Origin: an uncultured Collinsella sp. | Lineage (GTDB): Bacteria > Actinomycetota > Coriobacteriia > Coriobacteriales > Coriobacteriaceae | Assembly: GCA_902464495.1 (NCBI GenBank) | Contig: CABQJK010000002.1 | Location: 1-64,000, forward strand | Direction: 5' to 3' | DNA: 64,000 nucleotides | Notes under the pieces: generated by a model | What the model was told of the DNA's origin: nothing | The model's input: the letters and a program-made list of their open reading frames with translations, nothing else | Databases searched by the model: none | Made by a program: the position numbers and the translations under genes | Part shown: positions 25,816-33,499 of the stretch, one piece after another | How the letters are laid out: each line of letters begins with the position of its first letter | Position numbering within the stretch: the stretch's first letter is position 1

Positions 25816-25855
25816 CAAAAAGAATGGGCCTCGTGAATCAAGATCGCGAGGCCCA
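25816..25855 (-). terminator. terminator of the NlpC/P60 gene
   Basis: On the minus strand TGGGCCTCG pairs with CGAGGCCCA (25847-25855 with 25825-25833) and is followed by TTCTTTTT. Confidence 0.85.
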
Positions 25856-25879
25856 CGTTCGTTCGCTGTAGTAATAATA

Positions 25880-26998
25880 TTAGTAGCGTACGAAGATGTA
25901 GTTGTTGTTCATACCGGCTGCGACGGAGCTGATGATTACGCCCGTGCTGTAGTCGGAAGCATGGATCATCTGGCCGTTACCGATGTAGATGCCGGTGTGA
26001 TAAGAGTTTACTACGACGTCGCCGGGCTGTGGATCGGACACACGAGCCCAGCCCATAAAGTCACCAGTGGTGCCCAGGCGGCAGTAACGACCCGTGAGGC
26101 AGTAGCTCACAAAGCCGGAGCAGTCAAAGCTGTTCGGTCCAATACCGCCCCAGGAGTAAGCACAACCAAGCTTGCTATAGGCACGCGAAACAACTGAGCC
26201 GCCGTCAACCGATTGGCTCGGCGCAGAAGGGGTCGGAGCCGGAGGGGGCGTCGAAGGCTGCGGCGTAGGGGCAGGAGCCGGAGCGGGTGCAGGCGTGTTG
26301 CCGCCGTTGTTGGTCGTACCGCCACCATTGTTGGTGTTCTCGGTCGTGCCAGCGGTCTCGGTGTTCACCGTGGCCTTCTCGGCAGTGCTGGCGTTGATAC
26401 CGGCCTGCAGTGCGGCGTTCGCCTCAGCTTCGGCGGCAAGCTCGGCTTGCAGTTGCGAGTCCAGAGAGTTCACAACGTTCTGAGCCTCGGCCTGCTGAGC
26501 GTTGAGCTCGTCGACCTTCTTTTGCGTGGCGGCGACGTTCTTCTCCTGCTCGGCCTGCTTGTCGGTAAGTTCCTGCTTGAGCTCTTTGACCTCTTGGATG
26601 GTCTGGGCCTGCTTGTCGGAAACCTTGCCATAGTAGAACAGACGGTTGAGCATATCGCCCAGGTCATCGACGCCCGTCAGGACCTGGAGCAAGCTCAGGC
26701 CGCCGGTCTTGTACTCACCTGCAACGTAGTTGGAAAGCTTTGTCTGGCCATCGGCGATCTCCTGCTGCTTTTGCGTGATCTCGCCGGCAGTCTGGTCGAG
26801 CGCCTGCGTCTGAGTGGCGAGCTCGTCGTAGATCTGCTGGGTTTGCGTGCCAATCTGCTCGAGTTTAGTACGAGCAGCGGCAAGGTCGGATGCGGTATCG
26901 GCGTAGGCCGGAGCCACGAGGCCCAGGCCCAAAACACAAGCGAGGGTTGCCGTAGCAGCGCAGCGTGCCATATTTTTGTGCGTGTTTGCTGTGCGCAT
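25880..26998 (-). CDS. secreted NlpC/P60 peptidoglycan endopeptidase
   Basis: This is a secreted cell-wall hydrolase that should cut peptide stems of peptidoglycan. The 372 residues run: signal peptide (about 1-33, cleavage after AYA), long coiled coil (about 35-200) as in PcsB/RipA-type proteins, Gly/Asn and Pro/Ala-rich linker (about 205-262) and a C-terminal NlpC/P60 domain (263-372). The catalytic residues are Cys293 (DCSGF), His334 (YHTGIYIG) and His346 (MIHA). The coiled coil probably restrains activity until an envelope partner releases it, as known for this class. It has its own terminator. Confidence 0.9.
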   Translation of the reverse strand: MRTANTHKNMARCAATATLACVLGLGLVAPAYADTASDLAAARTKLEQIGTQTQQIYDELATQTQALDQTAGEITQKQQEIADGQTKLSNYVAGEYKTGGLSLLQVLTGVDDLGDMLNRLFYYGKVSDKQAQTIQEVKELKQELTDKQAEQEKNVAATQKKVDELNAQQAEAQNVVNSLDSQLQAELAAEAEANAALQAGINASTAEKATVNTETAGTTENTNNGGGTTNNGGNTPAPAPAPAPTPQPSTPPPAPTPSAPSQSVDGGSVVSRAYSKLGCAYSWGGIGPNSFDCSGFVSYCLTGRYCRLGTTGDFMGWARVSDPQPGDVVVNSYHTGIYIGNGQMIHASDYSTGVIISSVAAGMNNNYIFVRY

Positions 26999-27030
26999 GG
27001 AGCTTCCTTTCCGGTATCTAAGGGTAGCGG

Positions 27031-27561
27031 CTAGTCCACCGTTACCAGGCTAAAGAGCTCAACGTCCTCGTTAGAAGGCGTGAGCTTCTTGCTCGGGTTG
27101 AGAAACGCAAGCTCAAGGATACAACCGTAACCCACAAGCTTTGCGCCCATATCTCGCACCAGTTTACCTGTTGCCTCGACGGTTCCGCCCGTCGCGACCA
27201 AGTCGTCCAGAATCAACACGGTATCTTTAGAGCTGATAGCGTCGGCGTGGATCTCGATGGAATCCGTTCCATACTCGAGCTCGTAGCTCTCGCTGACCGT
27301 CTTGCGCGGCAGTTTGCCCGGCTTACGTGCGGGAACAAAGCCGGCACCCAGAGCGACGGCTACGGGCACACCGACCATAAAGCCGCGGGCCTCGGGTCCT
27401 ACGACCTTGGTAATGCCCATATCGGCAAAATGCTCGGCCAGGGCATCCACCATGGCCTTCAGGGCCTCGGGATTGCCAAAGAGCGGCGTGATGTCTTTAA
27501 AGACGACTCCGGGCTCGGGATAGTCGGGGATATCGACGATATGAGATTCGAAGTCGTACAT
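27031..27561 (-). CDS. apt: adenine phosphoribosyltransferase
   Basis: Apt salvages adenine to AMP with PRPP. The 176-residue protein has the Apt opening IVDIPDYPEPGVVFKDITPLF and the PRPP-binding loop VLILDDLVATGGT. I start at 27561 (MYDFES), preceded by AAAGGT; an in-frame ATG at 27576 would add five residues. It lies 36 bases after the FtsR-like gene in the same direction. Confidence 0.93.
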   Translation of the reverse strand: MYDFESHIVDIPDYPEPGVVFKDITPLFGNPEALKAMVDALAEHFADMGITKVVGPEARGFMVGVPVAVALGAGFVPARKPGKLPRKTVSESYELEYGTDSIEIHADAISSKDTVLILDDLVATGGTVEATGKLVRDMGAKLVGYGCILELAFLNPSKKLTPSNEDVELFSLVTVD

Positions 27562-27597
27562 GGCGTGACCTTTCATGGATTGCCGGGTGGACGGCGG

Positions 27598-28482
27598 TTA
27601 TTTACCCGTGTTAGCAGACGGGTTATGCGAGGGGACGACGACCTTGGACGGCTGCACGAGCGACTCGTCGTGCGCGGCAACCGCGGGGACGCTTGCCCCA
27701 TCGCTTTTAGCCTTGGTGGATTCGGAGCGCGCGATCTCCTCATCGAGGGCATCGATGTCAGCGTCCTCGACCACGGCGTTGAGCGACTCAAAGACGCGGT
27801 TCTTAAGTAGCGCGGTATGCACACCCTCGGTGAGGTCGTGCAGCTTCTTAAAAGCGCGCTCGAGCTTGGCGTCGCGCTCGTCATCGGAGGTATCCATGCC
27901 GAGCATGCTCACGAGAACCTGCTCAAACATCGAAGACTCGCGGTTTGCCGACGATACGTACTGACGCAGGTTGCGCGGCTCAATGTGGAAGCGCGACAGC
28001 TCCGAGCAGTAACGGATAATCGGGAAATCTCGGCCATCGACGAGCTCACGGTTCTGCGGGCTCTTGATGATGCGGATAAGATCGTTCTCGGCAAGGGAGC
28101 GGATAAACGAAATCTCAACACCGAGCATGTCGGGGATCGTCTCGATGGGGTGCAGCTTTTGCTTGGTCTCCTTGGGCTCCGTCTTCAGCGGAACATCGGA
28201 CAGAAGGCCCACCTCGTAAGCCAAAGTGGACAGGTCCGTTGCGTTTTCCAAGCGCTGCTTAATGACGTTGAGCGGCATGTAACGGGTCTTCTGCAGGTGC
28301 AGGATGACCTCGAGACGGTCAACGTCTTCCTTGGAGTACTGGCGATACCCCTTAGGCGTACGATGAGGGGTGATGAGCCCCTCATCTTCTAGAAATCTAA
28401 TTTTTGAGTTCGATAGATCGGGGTATGCGCCTCGAAGTAGGTTGACGACTTGGCCGATACTCAGATAGTTGCGTTCGGCCAT
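27598..28482 (-). CDS. MerR family regulator, FtsR-like
   Basis: The 294-residue protein begins with a MerR winged helix (LSIGQVVNLLRGAYPDLSNSKIRFLEDEGLITPHRTPKGYRQYS, in parts) followed by a long C-terminal part of about 220 residues. It lies directly downstream of a GarA-like FHA gene. The same pair occurs in mycobacteria (garA - Rv1828) and corynebacteria, where the MerR protein FtsR activates the division gene ftsZ. Orthology is inferred from family and synteny; the target here is unknown. Confidence 0.78.
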   Translation of the reverse strand: MAERNYLSIGQVVNLLRGAYPDLSNSKIRFLEDEGLITPHRTPKGYRQYSKEDVDRLEVILHLQKTRYMPLNVIKQRLENATDLSTLAYEVGLLSDVPLKTEPKETKQKLHPIETIPDMLGVEISFIRSLAENDLIRIIKSPQNRELVDGRDFPIIRYCSELSRFHIEPRNLRQYVSSANRESSMFEQVLVSMLGMDTSDDERDAKLERAFKKLHDLTEGVHTALLKNRVFESLNAVVEDADIDALDEEIARSESTKAKSDGASVPAVAAHDESLVQPSKVVVPSHNPSANTGK

Positions 28483-28485
28483 TAC

Positions 28486-28920
28486 CTACTCACCGGTTTC
28501 GATGCGCTCCGGCGTGCTCTCGTGGTAGATGAGCGTGAACGTACCGATCTGAACGGAAGAGCCGTCGTGTAGCGGAGCACCGTTGACGATGGCGCCGTCA
28601 ACCCAGGTGCCGTTGAGCGAGCCCAGATCCTCAATACGAGCGCCCAAGCCCTCACGAATAATGCGTGCGTGGCTGCGCGAGACAGTCATGTCGTTGAGGA
28701 AGATGCCGTTCGCGGGATCGCGGCCGATGGTGGTCACGTCGTCCTCGAGCTCAAAGGCAGCTCCGGTCTGCGGACCCTTGACGATGGATAGAACCGGAGC
28801 GGTGATGTGCACGTTGGCCATGAGGTCGGGAACGGTGACATCGCTCGAAGGAACACGGAAAACGCAGGTAGCGTCCGCAGTCTTATCGTTCTGAGGCATA
28901 TTGTTAACCTTGTTGTCCAT
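28486..28920 (-). CDS. FHA-domain protein, GarA/OdhI-like
   Basis: The 144-residue protein has a C-terminal FHA domain (about 58-128) with GRDPANGIFLNDMTVSRSHARI and LGSLNGTWVDG, which binds phosphothreonine. GarA and OdhI carry an N-terminal ETTS site whose phosphorylation flips the FHA domain and frees 2-oxoglutarate enzymes. Here the aligned motif is DATC at residues 16-19, followed by VFR as in GarA. The second threonine (Thr18) is kept and the first is alanine. It is followed 3 bases later by the FtsR-like gene. No Ser/Thr kinase gene is in the window. Confidence 0.8.
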   Translation of the reverse strand: MDNKVNNMPQNDKTADATCVFRVPSSDVTVPDLMANVHITAPVLSIVKGPQTGAAFELEDDVTTIGRDPANGIFLNDMTVSRSHARIIREGLGARIEDLGSLNGTWVDGAIVNGAPLHDGSSVQIGTFTLIYHESTPERIETGE

Positions 28921-28985
28921 GACAACCCCTAACTATCGCGGACGTGCCGCAAAAAATGTACTGTACGTAATCATACCCCAACGAC

Positions 28986-29690
28986 TTAGTCTTCGATTTC
29001 GGGGTTAAGAAAGTCGATGTCCTCGTCCTCGGGATGCGCGATGGCCTGTTTAATGGCCGCCCCTCCCTTAATGGAATAGATGACAGCGGTGAGCATGGAG
29101 AAGATGACGCCGCCGTATACAAAGAAGATGCCAAGCGGAACCGAGCTGCCATTGAGGCCCGGGAATGCCGTGTACGTGGCGGGCAGCAGATGCCAGCCGT
29201 CGATGACGGGGAACCCAAGCAGCATGAGCGAGAAGCCGGTCATAAGCAGCGCCGTGGCAATCTTGCCGGGAAAGACGACGTCGATGGGGCGCCGGTGGTA
29301 GTGGCGCACGATGAGCGTGCCAATGCCCAGGTAGATATCGCGGCCGATAATGAGCACGCAGACCCAGATGGGAAGCTCGCCGCGGACCACGAGACCCAGC
29401 ACGCCGGTAAACAGCAGCGCACGGTCGCAGATGGGGTCCATAACCTTGCCGAGCCACGAGACCGTTTTGGTCATGCGGGCAATCTGACCGTCCATCCAGT
29501 CGGTGGAGGCCGCGATGGCATAGATGACAATGGCGACGACACGGTTGTTGTCCGTCACAAACAGGTACAGGAAGACGAGCGTGAGGATCAGGCGCGTAAA
29601 GGTGATGAAATTGGAGATCGTAAAGATCTTATTCGACGGGTAATCGGAAGTGCCGATAAGCTCCTTTTTGATCTTCTTCTTGATGCCCAC
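28986..29690 (-). CDS. CDP-alcohol phosphatidyltransferase family protein
   Basis: This is a second membrane phospholipid head-group transferase. The 234 residues have about five membrane helices and the motif DGx2ARx8Gx3Dx3D (DGQIARM through GKVMDPICDR). Its exact alcohol substrate is uncertain; the closest description is a phosphatidylglycerophosphate or cardiolipin synthase-like enzyme. Its location upstream of garA and ftsR resembles the mycobacterial pgsA2 region. I start at GTG 29690, four bases after GGGGGAG, because the longer frame from 29816 adds 42 residues unlike the family. Confidence 0.8.
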   Translation of the reverse strand: MGIKKKIKKELIGTSDYPSNKIFTISNFITFTRLILTLVFLYLFVTDNNRVVAIVIYAIAASTDWMDGQIARMTKTVSWLGKVMDPICDRALLFTGVLGLVVRGELPIWVCVLIIGRDIYLGIGTLIVRHYHRRPIDVVFPGKIATALLMTGFSLMLLGFPVIDGWHLLPATYTAFPGLNGSSVPLGIFFVYGGVIFSMLTAVIYSIKGGAAIKQAIAHPEDEDIDFLNPEIED

Positions 29691-29817
29691 AGGACTCCCC
29701 CGCTGGTAAACGACAAAACTTTCGATACTATACCCGTTCTGGCGATGTCTATCCAGCGTAAGCATAGAGAGTCCAGACATGTGGAGGGCGTTTCTGGGCG
29801 GCGCGGGATCTCGCATT

Positions 29818-29876
29818 CGTGTACGTCAGCCTCCAAAGATGTCGAAAAATGTCGGTTTTGGTGGCTGACGTACACG
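29818..29876. repeat. 14-bp inverted repeat left of the immunity operon
   Basis: Bases 29818-29831 pair perfectly with 29863-29876 around a 31-base loop that contains CCAAA and TTTGG. It sits in a 396-bp gap (29691-30086) without a supported gene, just before the GC-rich ABC operon, and could be a repeat element or an insertion boundary. Confidence 0.6.
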
Positions 29877-30032
29877 TCTTGATTCGGTGATTACATCGAT
29901 CGGGAAAGTTTTTGCCTTAAACAAATTAATCATGATGTGCGGGTCGAGAAGGGTTGTCGCCAAAAGAACCCAGCGGCCGTTACGGCTTCGTTAGAAACGC
30001 GCCCCACCATGGATGGTGAACCCGAAAGGTAA

Positions 30033-30065
30033 GGCGCGCGGGCACGGTGACTCGGCCCGCGCGCC
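30033..30065 (+). promoter_or_regulatory. GC hairpin in the ABC operon leader
   Basis: GGCGCGCGGGC (30033-30043) pairs perfectly with GCCCGCGCGCC (30055-30065). It ends about 6 bases before the GAAAGGA ribosome site of the ABC ATPase gene. It lacks a T-run, so a leader structure is likelier than a terminator. Confidence 0.5.
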
Positions 30066-30086
30066 CGGAAGAGAAAGGATAAACCC

Positions 30087-30815
30087 ATGGGTTACATGCT
30101 CGAGACGCGCGGGCTCACCAAGCGCTTCGGCCGCGGCGACCAGGCGCAGGACGCCGTGGCCGACGTGAGCCTTCATATACGCGAGGGCGAGGTGTACGGG
30201 CTGCTCGGTCCCAACGGCGCCGGCAAGTCGACAACGCTCAAGATGATCTGCGGGATGCTGCGGCCGACGGCCGGGGAGATTCTCTTTGCCGGGCACGCCT
30301 GGCGCCGCGAAGACCTCTACGCAATCGGCAGCCTCATCGAGGAGGCGCCGCTCTACCCCAACCTCACCGCGCGCGAGAACCTGCGCGTGCGCACCACGCT
30401 GCTGGGCCTTCCCGAGAGCCGCATAGATGAGGTGCTCTCCGCCGTGGACCTCGCGGACACCGGGAAGAAGCGCGCCGGGCGCTTCTCGATGGGCATGCGG
30501 CAGCGCCTGGGGCTCGCGCTGGCGCTGATCGCCCGGCCACGCCTGCTCGTGCTCGATGAGCCCACCAACGGCCTCGACCCCATCGGCATCGAGGAACTGC
30601 GAGACCAGATCCGCGGCTTCGCGGCGGCGGGTACGACGGTGATCGTCTCGAGCCACATCCTCTCCGAGGTGCAGCAGATGGCGGACACCATCGGCATCAT
30701 CTGCGGGGGGCGCCTCGCCTACGAGGATGCGCTTCGGCCCGGGCAGGACCTCGAGGAACTCTTCATGAGCTTCTGCCGGGAAGGGCGACGAGCGCGCGGG
30801 GAGGTGGCGGCATGA
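30087..30815 (+). CDS. lantibiotic-protection type ABC transporter ATPase
   Basis: The 242-residue ATPase is of the BcrA/LanF type that powers export or exclusion of lantibiotics and other peptide antibiotics. It shows Walker A GPNGAGKST, signature FSMGMRQRLGLA, Walker B LLVLDEP and the H-loop SSHIL. It overlaps the first permease gene by four bases (ATGA). The operon is far more GC-rich at third codon positions than the flanking housekeeping genes. No precursor peptide or modification genes adjoin it, so resistance or immunity is likelier than production. Confidence 0.88.
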   Translation: MGYMLETRGLTKRFGRGDQAQDAVADVSLHIREGEVYGLLGPNGAGKSTTLKMICGMLRPTAGEILFAGHAWRREDLYAIGSLIEEAPLYPNLTARENLRVRTTLLGLPESRIDEVLSAVDLADTGKKRAGRFSMGMRQRLGLALALIARPRLLVLDEPTNGLDPIGIEELRDQIRGFAAAGTTVIVSSHILSEVQQMADTIGIICGGRLAYEDALRPGQDLEELFMSFCREGRRARGEVAA

Positions 30816-31582
30816 CGGGCGAGAAAGGCGGCCTGCTCGCGGGCCTGCGCGCCGAGGCCCTGAAGTCGCGCCACGCGGCTCCGGTTCGCCTGGCCGTGCT
30901 CATGGCGCTGCCGATGCCGCTGCTCGGCGCGATGCCCTACCGGGGCGTGCAGATCTTCAGCGCGTGGAACTACTGGTACGCGCTCTTCCTGCCCGCGTGT
31001 CTCTCGCTCGTGGTGGCGTGCGTCGCGCGGGCGGACGCTCGCACGCGGATGCGGGGGCTTATGGGTCTGGGCCTCCCGCTCGGGCGCGCCTGGTGGGCCA
31101 AGGCGCTCTGGTGCCTCGCGCTCTGCACGCTCTCGAACCTCGTGGTCTTCGGCATCTACCTCGCGGGATCGGCGTTCTCCTCGCAGGGCCTCACGGTCGC
31201 GGGCACGCTCACGATGCTCCTCTGCGCGCTGGTCAACACGGTGACTGCGGCGTGGATGATCCCCGCAGGGCTCTTCCTCACGGCGCGGCTCGGCATGCTC
31301 GCGGGCATCTTCTGCCCGCTCGCCACGCAGCTCGTGGGTGGGTTCGCCTGGTCGTTGGTGCCGCTGCCGCAGCTCTTTCCGCCGTCGGCGAGCATGGTCA
31401 TCCCGACGAGCTTCATCCCCGTGCTGCCGAGCGGCGAGCCACTCGCGGCTGACATGGCGCTTGGCGGGGCGCTCGCGGCGGATGGCATGCTCACGCTGGC
31501 GGGTCTTGTGGTCTGCGCGCTCGCATTCGCCGCGCTCACGGCGGCGGGCGCGGCCTGGTTCGCGCACTCCGAGGAGAGGTGA
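30812..31582 (+). CDS. lantibiotic immunity ABC permease (MutE/EpiE-like)
   Basis: The 256-residue permease has about six membrane helices and the opening LLAGLRAEALKSRHAAPVRL typical of LanE-type subunits, with IFSAWNYWYALFLP following. It is coupled to the ATPase gene by a four-base overlap and to the second permease by a shared stop/ribosome-site region. With the partner at 31588 it should form the membrane channel of the LanFEG-type complex. Substrate is not predictable. Confidence 0.8.
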   Translation: MTGEKGGLLAGLRAEALKSRHAAPVRLAVLMALPMPLLGAMPYRGVQIFSAWNYWYALFLPACLSLVVACVARADARTRMRGLMGLGLPLGRAWWAKALWCLALCTLSNLVVFGIYLAGSAFSSQGLTVAGTLTMLLCALVNTVTAAWMIPAGLFLTARLGMLAGIFCPLATQLVGGFAWSLVPLPQLFPPSASMVIPTSFIPVLPSGEPLAADMALGGALAADGMLTLAGLVVCALAFAALTAAGAAWFAHSEER

Positions 31583-31587
31583 TGGCC

Positions 31588-32397
31588 ATGACACGACTCT
31601 CCGACCCGACGCCGCGCATGACTCTCTCGCGGGCCCTGCTCTCCGAGGCCCTGCGCCTGGCGCGCTCCCCGCTCACGGCGGTGCACCTCGTCTGCGGCCT
31701 GGCAGCCGGTCTTGCCTGCGGCGAGTACTTCTCCGTAGCCCGATGGGACCCGGCGCTGGGCGCGGACGCCTACGTCCAGTTCCTCGGCGCCCTCATGCCG
31801 CTCATGTCCGCCATCGTCTGCGGGCTCGCCGTGGACGAGGAGCGCGCTGCCGGGCGCCTCGCCAACCTCACGGCGGTCCCCTCGCGCGGGCGCGCCGTCG
31901 CGGCGAAGCTGCTCGCCCTTGCGGCGCTCGGCGCGGGCGCGCTGGCCGTGGCGCTCGGCGTGTTCGGGGCCGTGCTCGCCGTCGTCGGGCGCCTGTCGCT
32001 CGGGCCCGCTCCGCTTGCGGCCGCCTGGGCGGGCATCGTGCTGGGCAGCCTGCCCCTCTACGCGCTGGGGCTCGGCGTGGCCCTGCGCCTCGGCCGCAAC
32101 GCCGTCATCGGCTCCGGCGCGGCGGGGATGCTCCTCGCATTCTTCTCAGTGGGCGGACTTGCGCACGGTCTCATGACCGGCGAGCTCACCGGTGCCCTGG
32201 CGACGCCCCTGAGCTGGGTGCCGCTCGCCTGGCCCGCGCGCCTGGGGTCGCTCGGGGTGGAGGCCTTCATCGACGCCGCACGCGCGGCGGGCCCACTCCT
32301 CACGACTGCGCTCGCTGGCCTCGTGCTCACCCTGGCAGCCGACGCCGTCCTTCTCGCCTGGTTCTGCCGCTTCGAGGACGGGAGGGCAGATGCGTAG
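31588..32397 (+). CDS. lantibiotic immunity ABC permease (MutG-like)
   Basis: The 269-residue second permease has about six membrane helices and the LanG-type features: an N-terminal SRALLSEALRLARSPLTAVHLV, then GEYFSVARWDP and a cytosolic VDEERAAGRLANL. ATG 31588 fits the GAGGAGAGG ribosome site (31571-31579); GTG 31579 and ATG 31582 are also in frame but too close to it. The end overlaps the YxeA-like gene by 8 bases. Confidence 0.78.
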   Translation: MTRLSDPTPRMTLSRALLSEALRLARSPLTAVHLVCGLAAGLACGEYFSVARWDPALGADAYVQFLGALMPLMSAIVCGLAVDEERAAGRLANLTAVPSRGRAVAAKLLALAALGAGALAVALGVFGAVLAVVGRLSLGPAPLAAAWAGIVLGSLPLYALGLGVALRLGRNAVIGSGAAGMLLAFFSVGGLAHGLMTGELTGALATPLSWVPLAWPARLGSLGVEAFIDAARAAGPLLTTALAGLVLTLAADAVLLAWFCRFEDGRADA

Positions 32398-32791
32398 GAG
32401 GCCGCTCGCCGCCATGCTCGCCCTCCTCTCCGCAGCGCTCCTTCTGGGCGGGAATGCCCTGCTCGACGCCGGCTGGGGGTCGGCGCTGCGCTCGATCGCC
32501 GACCGCGTGCTGCCCAACCCTGAGATCGCAATGTGGGCGCCCGCGCCCGAGTCCGGCAGTCACGCGAGCTCCTACGCCGACGCCACCGGGGCGGGGGCAA
32601 ACTACGTCTACCTGGTGGGCGCGGCGGACGACAGAGGCAATGTCCGAGAGCTCCAGCTCATCTTCTTCGGGCGGGAGTCGGACGGCGAGGGCTGGCTCGA
32701 GATCGAGGCGCGCGGCGGCTCGGGCGTGCGCTACCGCGCGTGCGACGCGGCCCGGGCACCCGCGGCTGCGCACAGGGCTCTGGACCGCTGA
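32390..32791 (+). CDS. YxeA-like exported small protein
   Basis: The 133-residue protein has an N-terminal signal or anchor (about 5-25) and a small extracytoplasmic domain. The segment NYVYLVGAADDRGNVRELQL, then a GWLEIEARGGSGVR stretch, resembles the YxeA family (DUF1093), often found with bacitracin/lantibiotic-type ABC operons and two-component systems. There is no lipobox cysteine. The role is unknown; a periplasm-side accessory of the transporter is a reasonable guess. It overlaps the upstream permease by 8 bases. Confidence 0.65.
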   Translation: MRRRPLAAMLALLSAALLLGGNALLDAGWGSALRSIADRVLPNPEIAMWAPAPESGSHASSYADATGAGANYVYLVGAADDRGNVRELQLIFFGRESDGEGWLEIEARGGSGVRYRACDAARAPAAAHRALDR

Positions 32792-32809
32792 GCGCGGCGC
32801 TAGTACAAT
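32781..32809 (+). promoter_or_regulatory. possible internal promoter for the two-component genes
   Basis: TGGACC (32781-32786) and TACAAT (32804-32809) are 17 bp apart, before a clear GGAGG ribosome site. It could let the regulator and kinase genes be expressed independently of the transporter. Confidence 0.5.
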
Positions 32810-32836
32810 TCCGACGGAAGTTTCAGGAGGTCAAAC

Positions 32837-33499
32837 ATGGCGAGGATACTGGCAGTGGATGATGAACGGGCGATCCTCGACGCACTCGCGCGCGTCCTCG
32901 GCCGCGACGGCCATGAGGTCGTCAGGGCGGCGGACCCGACGACGGTCCCGGGGATGGACCTCTCGCGCTTCGACCTGGTGCTCTGCGACGTCATGATGCC
33001 GGGGCTCGACGGCTTCGAGCTCGTGCGACAGATCCGCCCGGACTTCGACGGGCCCATCGTCTTCCTGACCGCGCGCGTGGCCGAGGAGGATGCCGTGGCC
33101 GGCTACGGCCTGGGCGCCGACGACTACGTCCGCAAGCCCTTCGGGGCCGCGGAGCTGCGCGCCAAGGTCGCGGCCCATCTACGCCGTGAGCGCCGGCCGC
33201 GCTCGCACGCCCTCTCCTTCGGGGAGGTGCGGATCGACCTCGGGGCGCGCGACCTCGCCGTGGGCGGCGAGACCGTGCCGCTCACGCCCACCGAGTACGC
33301 CATCTGCGAGTACCTCGCGCGCCACCCCGGCCAGGTCATGAGCCGCGCGCAGATACGTGAAGCGGTGCTCGGCTGGGAGAGCGACGCCGACGACGCGGCC
33401 ATATCCATGCAGGTCAGCCGCGCCCGGAGGAAACTCTCCGAGGCCGGCGCCGATCCGATCGCGACCGTCTGGGGGATGGGGTACAAGTGGCAGCTCTGA
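32837..33499 (+). CDS. OmpR/PhoB-type response regulator
   Basis: The 220-residue protein has a receiver domain with the acidic pocket DDE (residues 8-10), phosphoacceptor Asp51 and Lys100, then a winged-helix DNA-binding domain with LTPTEYAICEYLARHPGQVMSR. It overlaps the kinase gene by 13 bases. It probably senses peptide antibiotics through the kinase and controls the upstream transporter genes, the usual logic for BceRS/LanRK-type modules. Confidence 0.88.
   Translation: MARILAVDDERAILDALARVLGRDGHEVVRAADPTTVPGMDLSRFDLVLCDVMMPGLDGFELVRQIRPDFDGPIVFLTARVAEEDAVAGYGLGADDYVRKPFGAAELRAKVAAHLRRERRPRSHALSFGEVRIDLGARDLAVGGETVPLTPTEYAICEYLARHPGQVMSRAQIREAVLGWESDADDAAISMQVSRARRKLSEAGADPIATVWGMGYKWQL

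Noticed and set aside
31338..32996. A 552-codon plus-strand frame across the immunity operon
   Set aside because: At this very high GC stop codons are rare; the Arg/Ala-rich product crosses four coupled genes in another frame.
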